Notes: generated by a model from the sequence alone, not told the origin. Shown: positions 1 through 13,841, numbered from the stretch's first letter. The stretch is DNA of 64,000 bases from Setoptus koraiensis (GCA_048013815.1 CM106586.1:18786001-18850000); one strand, 5' to 3'. A program made the numbers and translations.

Positions 1-1461
1 TAATTTTGGCCTCTCTAGATAGATTCAGTGCCAGTGGTACAATGCTGCCTATTGCACTTTGGATACCTAAAACAAGAATAGTTATGCAACAAATAAACAC
101 GACAATGTTGAGGTTACATACAGTTTAAGTATATTCTGGCCACTCAGATGCCACTTACCCTTTTTCATTCTTTTCTCCATTTTACTCCAAATTTCAATAA
201 CTTCCTCTTCTGGCTTGAACGAGGAATATACTTCATTTATTTTAGTCATGTTGATTGAATTGTAGTCGAAGGCAGGCACCGATTTCACTGGTTCTATTTG
301 GGGCTCTGCACGATCACTAACACTTGGCACGGTGGTGGTATCAGATGGGTCGGTCTGCTGATCAGATGCAGCCGATGTGTCGATACGCCGGGGCAGCAAA
401 TCAGCAGCCGATAGAGTGCTTGCCGGATCACCGGATGAGCTGCTGTTTGAGGGGCTGCTGAGATCGTCGCTGTCGTTTTCATTGTCGTCGGGCTCTTTGG
501 TCGAGCCGATTAGTTCGTCCTCGCCAAGAACGGAGTCTGTTGTTGATGTCAACGAAGAATCGTCGCCTGCAGATGGATCTGGCAGGCTGCTGCTGCTGCT
601 GCTAGATGTTGCGTCACTATTAGTTGCCGAAGCGGCGGTGGTGCTAGTGTGCACTTGTCTCTTGTGCCGTCTTGTTCGCTGATAGGTATGCCGCTGTTGG
701 TTCTCGTATTCTTCTTCCGGTTCGTCTGGCAGCAACTCAATGGTGACGGCCCCGCTGCGATTTGAATCGTCGGCATGCTGCGATCGTTGCTGCAAGCGAC
801 CGTTTATTTGTCTGCCATGCGAGCGTTGTCCAACATTGTGATCTGTCTCTATTTTGTCTATGTCATCCTGTTTGGGCGAGTTCCTCTCATCAATGGGCAG
901 ATTGCATAGGCTATCGTCGTAGTCATGGTCTGGCGTGCGATCGTCGCCTACTCTAAGTCTCGATTGAAAATCTCGTCCCTCGCTGACAGACGAAACCTTT
1001 TTCATTGTTGGCTTGCTACGCACCGACTGCCTTGACTGGCCATCATTGTTGTCTCGATAAAAGTCTCGCTGGCCTGCCGATAAATGGCCCTCATCTCGCT
1101 GGCCCTCATATTCTATCTTGACGAAATGTTCTGTGGGTCGCTTGTCGACAGTGCGCGCTCGTTGATAGTTGTCATCGTCATTGGAAACACTAACGCGTGC
1201 TCCAATTTCTAGATCTGACACGGGCGGTGCCGAGTGTGACTTATGTTGTCGTGTATTTTTTCTCACTATCTCACTGACTTGTCGCTGATAGTTATCATCG
1301 TGATCATTGTAGTGCTCTAGTTGATATTGCTGTCGTTGTTGTTGCTGATGGTCTGATTGTTGTCGATTGTAAATGAGGCCGGCTTGCGCGATCATTGCGC
1401 TTAGGCACAATAGGCCCACAAACACTATTAGAGACGGACAGAAAGATTTGATTGAATTCAT
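1..1461 (-). CDS. 5' part of a secreted/membrane protein, probably NRF-6-like (nose resistant to fluoxetine)
   Basis: Two exons are visible: 159-1461 and 1-66, with a 92-bp intron (donor GTAAGT at 158-153, acceptor TTTTAG next to 66). The join is phase 1 and stays open to the window edge. I start at the ATG at 1461, because the extension to 1494 opens with TTG. The N-terminus is a clear signal peptide (hydrophobic LIVFVGLLCLSAMIAQA). A long Gln/Asp/Ser-rich, low-complexity luminal region follows, with a basic furin-like site (RRHKR) near its middle. The end of exon 1 and exon 2 read KMEKRMKKG then IQSAIGSIVPLALNLSREAK, which resembles the start of the NRF domain of NRF-6-type acyltransferase-3 membrane proteins. 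That family usually continues with about ten membrane segments, which would lie left of this window. The secreted nature is seen directly; the family is inference from a short match. Confidence 0.45.
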
Positions 1462-2153
1462 TGTGACAATTTTCACTTTGTCATGTGTTGCCAATAAGAT
1501 TACTGTGTGTGTATATGAGTATTATGTAAGATAGGTGTTGCGTTAATTAACTATTTATGTTGGTGTCGCATACGATTTGTCGATGCGTTTTGTGTTGTAT
1601 GCAGTGTGATCAGTGTGATGCAAATATATATATATATATATGCGTTCACATATAATATAAAATTTTATTATACGCTTCAGGAATGCGATTCAATTAGAAT
1701 GTGTCGATATGTGTTGCTGCTGCTGCCGCCGCCGCCAACGAACTAACTCATGCGAAATGAATATTGGCAATGAATTCTTTTATTTATATGATTGCTATGC
1801 TGTTGCATAAGACGTTGCGCGGGTCGCGGGTTGTTTGTTCGCTTGATATGCAGACGCTATGGTAACTATGGCAACAACTCTTTTGCCGGGAATATTTGTG
1901 ATGCGCCAAAAAAGTGCAAAACTTCATAAGGCGAATTATAATACAGTACATTGGACATTAGATGAAGTATTGATTAGCGCACACAGATACAGAAGAAAAC
2001 CAACCCAAACATAAACATAGCCGGCAACGAACAACAACAACAACAGCAGCAGCAACAACAACAAAAAAGCAACAACAACAACAACAACAGCAGCAACAAC
2101 AAGTGCCAAGTTCAATCCATCGTGAAGCATCTCGGAAGGAGGAAGGGGGATAG

Positions 2154-2272
2154 CGACTCTCTATTAGAGACTCTCTATCATAGACTCTCTATCGGAGACT
2201 CTCTACCGGAGACTCTCTATCGGAGACTCTCTACCGGAGACTCTCTATTGGAGACTCTCTATTGGAGAGTCT
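2154..2272. repeat. 14-bp tandem repeat, about 8 copies
   Basis: The unit is close to GACTCTCTATCGGA and repeats about eight times with one- or two-base variation, mostly at the TAT/TAC and CGG/TTG positions. It is a simple minisatellite. The apparent 14-residue periodic peptide on the plus strand is only a by-product of a 14-bp unit being read three times. Confidence 0.9.
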
Positions 2273-3820
2273 ATGAGGGAGAGAGATGCAACAAGTTGCG
2301 TGTGATACAGTTGAGACACTAATAATACATCAATGCTAATAACGCTTCTCACTGGCTACATCGGGCTGCTCGTTCTCAATAGGCAACAGCAACAGGTGAG
2401 TCAAGCTCGTACCAGTGCTAACAGTGCCAGTGGCGGTTACGTAAAGTGATTTTCCTCTTGTGGTTGCTTGCTTTTTTCTCTTCTTCTTCTTCTTCTTCTC
2501 GCACTGCGAGCACTTGTCGTGCTGATTAAACGCATCAACTTGCCTTCGCTCTGCCCCCTCCCCCCGCCGTCACCTCTCACGTAGATGCTTGTTGATTTAA
2601 AGGATAATGTGAATAGAAAATAGATTTTTTCTCGGCTGCTCTCCTAAGCTCATTGAGCTATTCACATATTCACATTTGTGCCGACTTGCGCGCCAATTCT
2701 CTCCGCCATTCTCCGCCATTCATCGCCATTCATCGAAATACCGGTACTAGTCGGTTTGCATTTGTCTACTAGTCAGCCAGCCTGCAGTGTGCACGTCAAT
2801 AATTGATAGCTATTCATTTTCAATCAGCTATCTATTATTGTGATCAAACGTGATTGTCGTCATCGCGTGGTGCATTCATTTGTGTATCATCTCTCTTAAT
2901 GTCGATGTGCCATATGATCATACAATGCATCATGAAGTTGTGCTGTAACTGTTGTTGTTGTTGTTGCTGCTGCTGCTGCTGTTACGCGATCAACAACAGG
3001 TTGTTGTAATCCGTTGTTCAGCGCCGACGGAACCTTTTGTCTACTGACTCGACTCTTTTTGTTACGTGCTACACGGTGGCTATTACGGCGCAATTTTCAG
3101 CAAAAAATTTGTTTATTTTGTGCTGAAAAAAGTGCTGAAACAAACTCACTGACACACTCACTGGTTGGCATGCCAACGGCCCAATCGATGGGCAAAATAT
3201 GAAACGGAAACAATTGATCTCAACATCGCATTCCACTGCAGCTGCAATCGATTTTGATTGCAATCAACACATTCGCTACATTACCTGATTAATAGCTGTT
3301 AATAGTTGTGACGATAATTGACAATAATGCCAGATAATCGTCACTTACACCTAACTGCTCATTGTAGCGACTAATTGCATCGACAAGTTGAACATCTTGC
3401 AGACCTAATGTCTAATGCAAATGCACACAATGCACCATTACTTGGCTTGCTTAGTCATAATGACGTTTTGAAGGTCAACTAAAACACAATAATACCCATT
3501 GTCTAACACACTATGCGCCAATGATAATTTGCCATGCAATCTATTCGACAATCTAGCTATCTTGTGCAAAAAGCGATGCCGAGCAAAAGTTTACTCGCTT
3601 GTGGCTGCAAGACACTTTATCTTGTCAAAAATATTTTATTTCTGGCGCAATCGCGATGAAATGCGTCTCTTTATCCCCTGTCAACCTGTGTCGACCGTTT
3701 GCTGAGCAAAGCTCAACAATCGCTGGTTAATTTAATCGCCGCTTTTAAAACATCCGTCTCTATTTAGATGTAAACTGGCGCTATTTATTGGCGTCGCATC
3801 AATTGATGCGACAATTACAT

Positions 3821-3875
3821 ACAAGCCACCAACAAGCCACCAACAAGCCACCAACAAGCCACCAACAAGCCACCA
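3821..3875. repeat. 11-bp tandem repeat, 5 copies
   Basis: The unit ACAAGCCACCA is repeated five times almost without change. Near-identity suggests recent expansion. Confidence 0.9.
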
Positions 3876-6317
3876 GACAACAGCAAATAACCAGTTATCA
3901 TTATAACAACAACGTCTTGCCAATTTATACGATCACCATTGACAAAGTGAACTAACAAATGTGTGCTTGCTTGCTTGCATCATTCACACTATGTAACTGC
4001 TGTTGGTGGTGAGTTTCGCTGGCAACACTAGCTAGACATTTAGCGACAAGCGAATTACCTGTTGATAAGATGACATTATTGCATCATCGCGTCATCACAT
4101 ACACTTAAGCGTGCTTAATGCTGCTTGGCGTGCCACAGGGTTCGCACTGCAATCAACAGTCTTGATGTCTTACGTGACCACTTGACGTGACATGGGCTAA
4201 AAATTAAGAATTAAGTCTCTAAATGATGACAAGCGCATGCTGCTAGTTCATAGCTAGTGCATTGGGGTGCCCCCTGATTGATGAGATCTACCCCGATGTA
4301 TTCAATTCTACCCATTCCGTTCCAGGTGCCCATCTCATGAGGCGCTGAGACTGCTGTTCAATCAAATTTCGGCCACAGAGCAAGTGACAGACAGATTGAA
4401 ACAACACACAGTAAGAGAGCCAATTATATTCGCTCGTGCAATTTTCTATAAATCGCGCGACAGAAAATACTACTGACTATAATACTAAATTCTAGTAATA
4501 CTGTAATACTAAATCTAGTGATTACCGTTTTTCACCCTTCATTCATTCACCCTGATCACATCACATGCAGACACAAGCGTGATTCATGTGTAGACACCCG
4601 TTTCTTGAGTGAAAATTCGCCTGTTGTGGTCTACTTTCAGAAGGAGTTTTTTTCTCTGGGTGATCTTCCTCAAAAAGTTTTTTTTTTTTTTCAGAAGGAT
4701 GTTTTTTCTCTAAAAGGATGAATGCGGTTTCTCGTTAGCTCTAGAACGTGACGAAACGATCAGAGCCTGCGAGGAGGTTTCACGTACGCACCAAGTGTAG
4801 AGGATGTTGTCTACTTGGCTGAACACTCACCTTAGATGGTCAAATTTGTCTGAAACCAGCAGAAAGAAAAAATCAAAGAGCGCACCAGTGCAAAGGTCCC
4901 TATCATCGATTCTTCCAGAAATGCTTGTGCCCTGGAAGAATTTTCCGCATTTTTCTCACATCGGCCCGAGATCAGCCCAGCCTCCACTCGATTGAAGATT
5001 ATGTGACTTATGAAAAAATTTGGTACCACTTCCACCTCTGACACTCTCAGCTACTCTTTGTCTGTGATTGGGGTTGGGTACGAAAGACCGAAAATTCAAA
5101 TCTCGAACACCTTCTCCGGGCAACTGACATAGATAAAAGAATTATACACTACTACAGTGTCATTTGTTTCTTTTTTAATCTCGAATCTACCACTGGCTTG
5201 CAACATTCACATTTCGTGGAGCAAGCGCGTTCTGCACGCAATGATTATCTGAAATTACAAGTGACAATTTTTGTTTCTTTAGAGTTACCTTGACTAATTG
5301 GGCAATATTTTTCTTTCTAACCCTACCTATGGCTGTATTAGTTCCAAAGAAAAAGCCTGTCTCCTTGCGATATATCCTCTGACTATTTTTTGTCAATAAA
5401 TGTTCATTACGTGACGGTGTTAAATCATTTAGTTTAGTGAATGTCAATGCAACTTTTTTGAAGTGAAACCATTGCACCATCTAACTTGGTAATGTAATGA
5501 TGATGGTGTTGTAACAAGAGAATAGATGCCATCATTAATAGGGCTGCAACAAGCACAATAAATCGCTCATCGGGCCCAATTCCCATGAACTACAATAATC
5601 GACGCTCATTCCAGGTATGGTCCACATGAAACCAGTGCAGACGTTATTCACGTTTATGCTAATTCTTTCCACAAGCAACAGCAACAACAACCAGTCGATA
5701 AATTGTAAACTATTATACTAGCTTGTACTCAAAGAAAGTCAATAAACAGCAGTCAGGTGAATAGATTACGAGAGACGTAAAGTTGAGCCCGCGACATTGA
5801 TGTGAAAGAAGGCACAAAAAGCCGCTCAAATTTACGTCATGTTTTATTTCTGTAATCATCAAAATAGTTTGTTTATTTGTTTGTTTGTTTGTGATTGATT
5901 GGTTATAACTTATAACCAACAAATATTCTAATATATATATACATGCGAGTGTTGAGATGAGCTACCTGTTGCGCCGATCACCGGCTCTATCAATTTTAAC
6001 TTCAATTCACTTTTAACTCAAACAATGAAAATTCCCGATACATAAACATAATTTACGTAATCAATCAGCGGCTCCTCATCTGACATATAAGAAGTAAACA
6101 CACTTAATTATGAGCTTAATATCAATTCACGTAATATTAATTTATGTGATTGCGCTAATCGAATATCACTCACTTCTGCTCATTCTTCTCAACTTGTTGG
6201 AATCGTTTTTCTAGTTACTTGTATAGTAGTTATGATAATTTAAATAATCTGCTCTTTTGATTATCCTCCTGATTCCTATCCGAAATATCATTCCAGATCA
6301 TTCCAGTCAAGTGATAC

Positions 6318-6440
6318 CTGGCCAATATTGTTCTCGGGTGGCTGTCGGGATAGTGAAACAATTTTAAACAACTAGTAGCAAAAACTTGTTCATGAGATGG
6401 TGATAGCCGAAGAATTCCTCTTCTTCCAGCCATCATGATA
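6318..6440 (-). other. Exon-like open segment, unrecognised
   Basis: On the minus strand a TTTCTAG acceptor-like site precedes 6440 and a CCAG/GTATCA donor-like site follows 6318. Between them is an open frame with two adjacent ATG codons (MMAGRRGILRLSP at the start). Composition looks coding-like, but no family is recognised. It lies about 55 bp downstream of the stop of the 206-codon ORF and could be a 3' exon of a different transcript or chance. Confidence 0.15.
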
Positions 6441-6495
6441 CTAGAAACTTTCTTTGGCTTTCTGGCTTAGATTGGCTATATCATTAAGTATGCCA

Positions 6496-7116
6496 TTATT
6501 TGCAATATTGTTTGATTTTTCTCCAGTAGAACTGTGCCGCGAAATGCTTCACTATTTCTCTCATAACAAAGCCCTCATCTTTTTGGAATACAACCGATTG
6601 GTTAGGATTATCATCATCTCTGAGTAGACACATTCTGTCTTGCCTCAAGAATTTTATTTGCCTATCAATCAAATCGATTTCCTCGATAATATTATCTCTA
6701 GTAAGCAGCAAATTTTCTCTGTGACGATTGAATGACGATGGTCTATCCGGACTGCTATTTTTCCGCGGTGGTTCATTTTTCTGCCTTGACGCGTCTTTGT
6801 CGAATTGTAGCAGCCTGGCAAGAGTCTCGTGCCTCCGATTTATCAGATTTTTCGCTACCAGCCGAACAGGTGTTCGGCACAATTTAAACCAGTTAGTGAA
6901 TTCATCGAATATGTTTCCCTCATATAAAGATTGATCCTCTTGATAGTTATTAAACTCGTCATCATTATAATGTTCTGTTTGTTGTTCGAGGGCTAAATCA
7001 ATTGTGGCCATTGAAAAGTGGCTTGTCAGTATCAATGTCAGCTGATATACTGTGAGCATGTAACAACAATTATGCTGATGCCGGCCCCAATCAGAAATTA
7101 TCCTCACCGATTTCAT
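6496..7116 (-). CDS. Unrecognised 206-residue protein, possibly secreted
   Basis: A single uninterrupted ATG-to-TAA frame. I do not recognise the family. An internal Met at residue 20 starts a hydrophobic stretch (MLTVYQLTLILTSHFSMA) that would make a passable signal peptide, so the true start may be there. After it come an acidic Asn/Gln-rich segment, a basic Pro/Ser/Arg segment around residues 110-130, and a charged helical region (about residues 133-165, with Leu/Ile spacing like a short coiled coil). The last 25 residues are aromatic and basic. No introns are needed. Length and codon mix favour a real gene over chance in this AT-rich stretch, but no homology supports it. It could also be one exon of a longer gene. 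Confidence 0.4.
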   Translation of the reverse strand: MKSVRIISDWGRHQHNCCYMLTVYQLTLILTSHFSMATIDLALEQQTEHYNDDEFNNYQEDQSLYEGNIFDEFTNWFKLCRTPVRLVAKNLINRRHETLARLLQFDKDASRQKNEPPRKNSSPDRPSSFNRHRENLLLTRDNIIEEIDLIDRQIKFLRQDRMCLLRDDDNPNQSVVFQKDEGFVMREIVKHFAAQFYWRKIKQYCK

Positions 7117-10100
7117 TTTGGTGTTGCTGCTCTGCGCCGTATAGACATTATTTAGATTGCTTTACGAAGAGCCAAATAATGTTGCCAAATAATTAGGCAT
7201 AACTCTGTACCTTATTGGTGCTCTAAATTTTCATCATGTGCCGATATCTGTCAGATTGTCAGCTAAATGAGGCTCATTTTTTCGTTCATCAGCCTCTGTC
7301 TAGACAGGTTTTCTGTGTGTTGATTAGATAGAGACGTGGATCTTGATGCGCATCATAATGACGAAATATCAAGCGGAAAAGGCAAAAACACTTGCATCCA
7401 GAAACACGAGGCATCTGGATTCGCTGCAGAAGAGCTACAATAAAGTGATGATGAATTGATAGAGGCAGGGGGCGATGACAGCCATCATCAATAATCGGCA
7501 CTCGAGAGTCGATCATTAATGATCAATAGTGATGCATATGGCAACATCAATTGTAGTCGCATTATTAATGAATGGCAATCGAAACAACGATCATAATCAA
7601 TCATGATCAGACACCTCTGATTACTAATATACCAATCATTGTCACGCCACAGTGTGAACGTTTGACGTCAACGGCGATACAATGTTGCCCGAGGCAGTTC
7701 TTACATGCAATCTATTGTTTATTCTCTCACTGGCAATTATTTTGGATAATGTGATTGAACAAACCCGCTGGCATATCATACCGCATAAATATATCGGTCG
7801 CAGTATATTCAGGTCTCGAGTGATGGCTGGATTAGGCTTTTCGCTCACAATATACATGTCGACATCTGATTAGAGCGGAAAGCGATAACAGAAAACAAAT
7901 TATCCAACGCGGCCAAACAATTGCCAATCGTGAGGTGACAGTCCGACACCCGACAAGTATTTTCACACACTCATTTGGAAAACTCTTGCCGAGTTGTGGC
8001 TGATAAACTGTTGGTCGCGCTGGCAACAACATTACCTGATAGGCGATTTTTGCAGCCGATTAATTGGCCAGAAATAATATGTCAAATCTGATATGAGGAG
8101 GCAAAGAAAAGTTCACTCGTTCGAGTTGAGATGTTGATAACCTCACAGTAGAGCTGACCTACGAACAATCTGAACTCTGTAATGTAAACATCGCATATGA
8201 TGATATCATCGTTGTCATTAATGTATTAACCCTTAATAGGCTGAGAAAGAGACTCAGGAATTTCGGACCATCTCCTCTGGTCGTTTTATGTTGAGCATCC
8301 TCATTTGAGAAAATAAATTCATCCAAACATCATCATTGTAATTTTGCTTTTTATTAATGCTATATTGTATTTTGCGCTCTTTCTGCATCATTTCACGCTA
8401 GTTGAAAAAGGAAAATTGCGCCACTTGAGTAGAAAATTCTGAATTCACAAAATCACAATGCGAAATCTTTGTGAGAATGCCACTGCAAATTCACTACCGG
8501 TCTCGACGGATCGCCTTTGTTGATGATGCCAAATAGAGTTGAGTTATTACAGTACTGTAGTTTATTATCAGAATCAGAAGTGAATCATCAAAAACGTTTC
8601 ATGATCATTGTTGTTGTTGCTGCTATCCTCTGCTATCTGTGACCCCATCATCTATCACCAGTAAAACTTGCTGGAGAAGCCAAAGAAAAATGTTAGAAGT
8701 TAAAATTACGTTTTGCACTCAAGAAAATGAGTATTCAAAGTGACGATCAGCACGAATTCGTGTTCAAACTACAATTGCGCTGGCGAAGCATCCCGCGAAA
8801 ACATGCTGCATCGACAGCAAAAAAAAAACAACTTCCCGGCGATGGATTGCTTATAAATCAGACGAGTTTTGATTGTGGTGTTGGATGTCGGTTTCAATGG
8901 TGGTTTGCGTCAGAAAAATTGAACGCAGCCGATGTAGCATCACTTTCGGCTTGTTATCTCCCTGTTAGCCCAATGATTGACGATTGTGTCATCGTTCAGC
9001 AAACGTGTCGAGCGAAGATGGGAGAGAGAAAGAGAGAGGGGGAGAAAAAGTAAAGTAGTATCACGCAACCTAATTACGTGATGAGTTATATCATCTGGTT
9101 GCGCTGCCAACTATTATGATAGATGCTACCTTGATTGCAAAGCAATCATTCTCTTTGTCCTTGGCGTGGGCTAGGCGAAGCTCGGCCGAATTCAATGGAG
9201 TCGATTTTGATATTGCGAAGATCATTTGTTTGTAGCGCGTCGTTGTTGGCGGTTGTTGTTGCTGCTGCTGAAAAGACCGACTCGCGAGCGTTTTCGGTCT
9301 GGCGCGGGGGAGAGTTGCCAACACACACTACATTACAGGTATCAATAGACATACATCTTTTATTGCCGATGAGCCGCGATTGAGCCCGAGCAAAAGTTCA
9401 ACGTATTGGAGAAAACAACGTGTCCATTAGTGAAAATGCCGCAGGCGAAATGCGTCTGGCGTGTCGCACAAGCGAAAAATTTGCATCGAGGCTCCTCAAA
9501 TCGGCTGCGTGGAAGCGTGTTATTTTTTGGTCGCTGTTTTCGTCGTTAAAATTATTCAAATTGCCATAATTGACGCCGTGGACTGCGTGGCGCAATTATT
9601 GTCAATTCAAGAATGTTTTTTCTGTCAGACAAAAATAGCGGCTAACGTCAGAAACTGATTGGCTTCTCATTGCGCTGCCTACCTCTGTATAATGCAGACT
9701 GTATTTTGTTGCGGAAATTGAAAGATTGTTTCGCAGCGAACACGAGCACAATTATGGTCGCAGTCAATCGGCGCCAAAACGTCGCAAGTCGGTATTGGTT
9801 TGCACTTGGTTTGTAGTAATCAAAACTCGCCAGGTTGCATCCATGTTCACGTGCCGTCAACACATCATAAATCGCAACCACATCAACCTTTAACCTATGC
9901 AAATAGGCGCTGTCCTTTGTATATTAATTTAGATACAATCTGTCAGAGTTTGTTGGGCACTTGCACAGGTGAGACAGGCACCACAAGCGAACGCAATCGT
10001 GTTTACATATCTCGTTGGCTTGTCAGCACTTGTTGAGTGGGCATAGCATGGATTAGTGGTGTGGCCTTCGTTGTTGAATAGTGCACAAAAGAACGCCGTG

Positions 10101-10387
10101 TCTCACTATTATATAACCATCGAAAATGTGGAAACATAAGCAACCTTGTCGATGCAAACTCACACTCGAATAAGTATTCCAACTGAAGTCTGCAGATAAC
10201 CAATATAATAATATGACGAGCCGGTCTGGCGAAATTAATCACTGTAGTTAAATATTTGCTCGCCCGACTCGTTATCGCTCATTCCAGCTCCATCCAGCCA
10301 ATCACCTGATCGTCTTTTTATCCGTCTCTCTGTCATGTATCTCGATCTTAATGAATGCGCATTAAACAGACACACATTGTTGGCCTC

Positions 10388-10492
10388 CGATCGTCAGATT
10401 CTGATCAGCAGAGTCTGATCGTCAGATTCTGATCAGCAGAGTGTGCGAATCAGCGGAGCCTGATCTCCAGAGTCTCATCTCCAGAGTCTCAT
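10388..10492. repeat. 28-bp direct repeat with degenerate tail
   Basis: Two nearly identical 28-bp units built on GATCGTCAGATTCTGATCAG are followed by decayed copies of the shorter word CCAGAGTCTCAT. Confidence 0.75.
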
Positions 10493-11079
10493 GTAAGCAG
10501 TTTCAGCCGATGCTCGAGACACTTGATTGTCTTGTGCACGAGATATTCGCATTTCTTCCTCTCGTTTTGCCTCTCATTTGCACACTATGTTTATCTCTAT
10601 TTACGCTGTTGTGTCTCCTATAATCACCCGACTAGTATCACCAGACCTGTTGTTACGTGAACAGTTTGCACAATACAGTATAGTTATTGGTAATGATGAT
10701 AATTATAATGATGTGAGTGTGTGTGTGTGAGCATCAAATTAATTAGCGACTCTTGTCTTGGTTTCGCAGTAGCGTGCAGCTTGCATTATGTTATAATACA
10801 AATGTATATATGTACAAATGTGCATACGACCCGCGCATTGTGTCATACAAATTATACAAACTTGCATAATCGTACAAGATACTTGTTGAGTTATTATGAT
10901 TGAGTTTTCTCTTTCACTATAGCTCACTACAGCTAATTTTTGTACATGTTTAATGATGTTGTTACAGTGAGCATATGAAACAGTGCCACTGTAAGCAGTG
11001 CCTGTCTCTGCCAAATCACCGTCTGTCTGCCAACAGGTTGACATACAATGGTTTAATGAATAAATCACGTACGCACATC

Positions 11080-11109
<30 letters not shown>
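11080..11109. repeat. AAT microsatellite
   Basis: About ten AAT/ATA triplets in a row. Confidence 0.95.
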
Positions 11110-11112
<3 letters not shown>

Positions 11113-11833
11113 GCATTATTTTACGTTATCATGTAATAATACTCAATTGCTATGGGACTTTACAGTGGTAAAAATAGCCTGGTGAATGGGTTCAGCATGT
11201 CATGCGCGCCAGCATCAGCGTCGAGAATTTTTTCACGAAAACATTTTTTCACAACGAATTGACCGACCAATTGAAAGTATTCTCCTGTGACGCTTTCCCA
11301 TTGCCAGACACATGCTACTTTGTGGGCCACTCATGATAAACTTTGTCAGATAAAGAGATCGCCCGATCGCCTAGACAGCACAGAGCAGCGAAAGTGAGCC
11401 AAGAGGCACATTTACAAGTTAGTTGTTACAAGTTGTTGTTAGTGACCAAGGTGTTGTTGTTGAGAGGCGAAACTTTTAATTAGCACCAATATTTTTATGT
11501 TTATGCTCGTTGTGACACTATGTGATGCGCTAATGACATCAACGTGTCACTTTGGCTAAGCCTCTCACACTTCAGGCCTAGCTTGCCTAGGTCAAAGTGA
11601 CAGAAACAAGATTGTTGCTCAATGCACAACATGTTTTCGTCTAGATGCTGTTTGTGGTTGTTGTTTGTTGTTTGTGTCGCCACTGATGACATTATAATGT
11701 ATTCTGGATGCACGTCCCTCGACATCCGACACTCGCATTCGGCTGCTGGGCGGCTTCTCAATTCTCAATTCTCAACCCTCAATTCTCAATTGGTAGCACA
11801 GTCATCCAATTAGAGTTATCCGTCCCACTTGCG

Positions 11834-11871
11834 CCATCTAGCCGCCATCTAGCCGCCATCTAGCCGCCATA
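11834..11871. repeat. 11-bp tandem repeat containing GCCAT
   Basis: Unit CATCTAGCCGC, just over three copies. Each copy carries GCCAT, the core of Pho/YY1 sites, so the array presents four such cores at 11-bp spacing. Binding is inference. Confidence 0.85.
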
Positions 11872-13841
11872 TTACAATGCCAGTGCAAACACTAACAAGC
11901 CCATAGGAGGCGACATAAATGTTGTACATTGCACATTTGTCTTGCCAATGATTCTCATTATGATATCAACCGTGATATGATTATAATTAATGCAACATAC
12001 CTGCCTCAGCTTTGTTGCGTCTATTCTACAGTCTAGACACATTATCTCATTTAATGATCTAAATCGTTAGTTTTCTACACAGACAATCATCATCAGAATG
12101 AATCATTTGTGCCCAACTATCATGTTGAGCATCTCGCAAGTTCAACAAGCTATTTAGTTGCCTGATAAATCCTGTTTTCTTAACAGCATCGCTACTGGCC
12201 AAGGAGAGTTTCTTTGGGTGTTATTAATATGCATGTAATCATTACATTGAAATGCATGTATAATGTGTACATGTATCGTAAAATCACTGAACAGCAGCAA
12301 TTGTTGACTGCCTTCTAGTTTTGTTTGAGCCCTATTTGGTGGCAATATTGTCAATTTTGTCAAACTATTCCACCATTTATATTTGACAAACTATGCATTC
12401 GCTACGACCATAATCGTTCGTGTATCGAGACAGGAAGACTACGTTTTTATTTCGACACATTCTTAATGAGGCTGTTAAATAGATGAGACAAATGGTGAGA
12501 CAACGAGCAAATCGCAGCTCATTGATGGTTGCAACTGTTTATTTGTAAGCGAGTCATCTTAGGTAGCGATGAACATGCTCATTGTACGCTCATTGGTCCG
12601 AAACATTGGAACCATTCTCATCGGATAGTCTTAACATGTTTAAAAGTCTATAATGACCACTGGTCATACACTCATCTACATCCTCTTCATGGCCGTGCTT
12701 AGGCTCCACCGATGTATGAGCCGACATCGCTCAAAGTGATCTGTGGCAATTAATGATTAAATGTGACACGTGAAATGATAATCCCATGGCTGACAATTAT
12801 GCCTAAAATCAAGCACATGATAACATGTGTCAATACAATACAGTGTTGGGCAACAAACGGTCGAGGTCATCACCGAGTGATATCACTAATTGTTTTCAGT
12901 TCGCCCCAACTTGCTTTTGAGCTATTTCAAGTCGAATAAGCCGAATAACACATTGAATTGTGAACGAAAGATCCCCTCCTAGGTTACATCATATTTGAGC
13001 ATGTATGATGCAACAATCTACGAGACTGTTACAGTATTACTATTATTGTTACTATCAAATCGGCGCGTATCACCACTCACCGTCACACGAGAGTAGTGTA
13101 AAGGTGGCTGATGCCGTACAAGTGCAGTTTTGATTGAGAAACTTATAAATGATTTCCAAATCTAAGCGAGAGGCCTCATCTTGTTGCCAATTATCAATTA
13201 GAACCACTATTCGGGGCCCCTTGAACGTAAGAGTTGGCATTAACCTGTTAACGTGTTGTTTTGTTTGCACACTTGTCATCAGTCTACAGGATCATATGAC
13301 GGCATTGTATAGCACTGATACTATTCATATTCATTATTTATACTATTCACCTTTTTCATGAATAATGACGAATAAACACAACTGTTACAAGCTCGGCAAT
13401 ATCCGTGTAAAGCTTGTATCCCACAACAGCAGCATCAGCAGTCTCACCATAATCAAATTATCTGATCGCGTCGCTGTGAGCGAGAGGCACTACTGCTCAA
13501 AAAGCGGCTAATAAGATAGAGCTGGATATGCAAACAGATTCAACGAGAAACTGGCTTGTTGTTGATTCTTTAGACTACAGTTATCAACAATTCTACCAGA
13601 CGCTAGAATGACACGCTATTCTATACACGTTCGAACTGTTGAATTGATTCAGCATTATATGATTAATGAAATTTCGTAATAATAACAACAAAGCACACAC
13701 TCTTATCATGCATCACTATCTAGCTCGTAATATGTCGATCGTTTGTCTAAACAGAGCTGGCCATGACGGCGAACGGCAAACAAACGAGCTCGATAGAAAG
13801 TAAAGAAAACAAAATTTGGGTGCGACGAACGACTGGATCAC

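Larger units (their letters stand above)
1462..6229. other. Gene-free interval with tandem and simple repeats
   Basis: I see no supportable exon. The interval holds AT microsatellites (about 1622-1642), a CAA/CAG block (about 2033-2101), a 14-bp and an 11-bp tandem repeat (listed separately), poly-T-rich degenerate direct repeats around 4640-4715, and a TTTG run near 5867-5891. The stretch 1462-1700 should contain the promoter and 5' UTR of the minus-strand gene ending at 1461. A 97-codon open frame at 5187-5480 (minus) shows no recognisable domain. Confidence 0.6.
7117..13841. other. Gene-free interval, AT-rich
   Basis: No exon with convincing composition plus splice sites was found on either strand. 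Notable contents are a pair of 28-bp direct repeats plus degenerate copies at 10388-10492, an AAT microsatellite at about 11080-11109, an 11-bp repeat at 11834-11871, and scattered TTG/CTG runs. Some regulatory sequence is likely, but nothing specific can be assigned. Confidence 0.55.

Noticed and set aside
5187-5480. 97-codon open frame on the minus strand
   Set aside because: Lysine-rich, no recognisable domain, no convincing borders; kept only as a remark in the intergenic entry.
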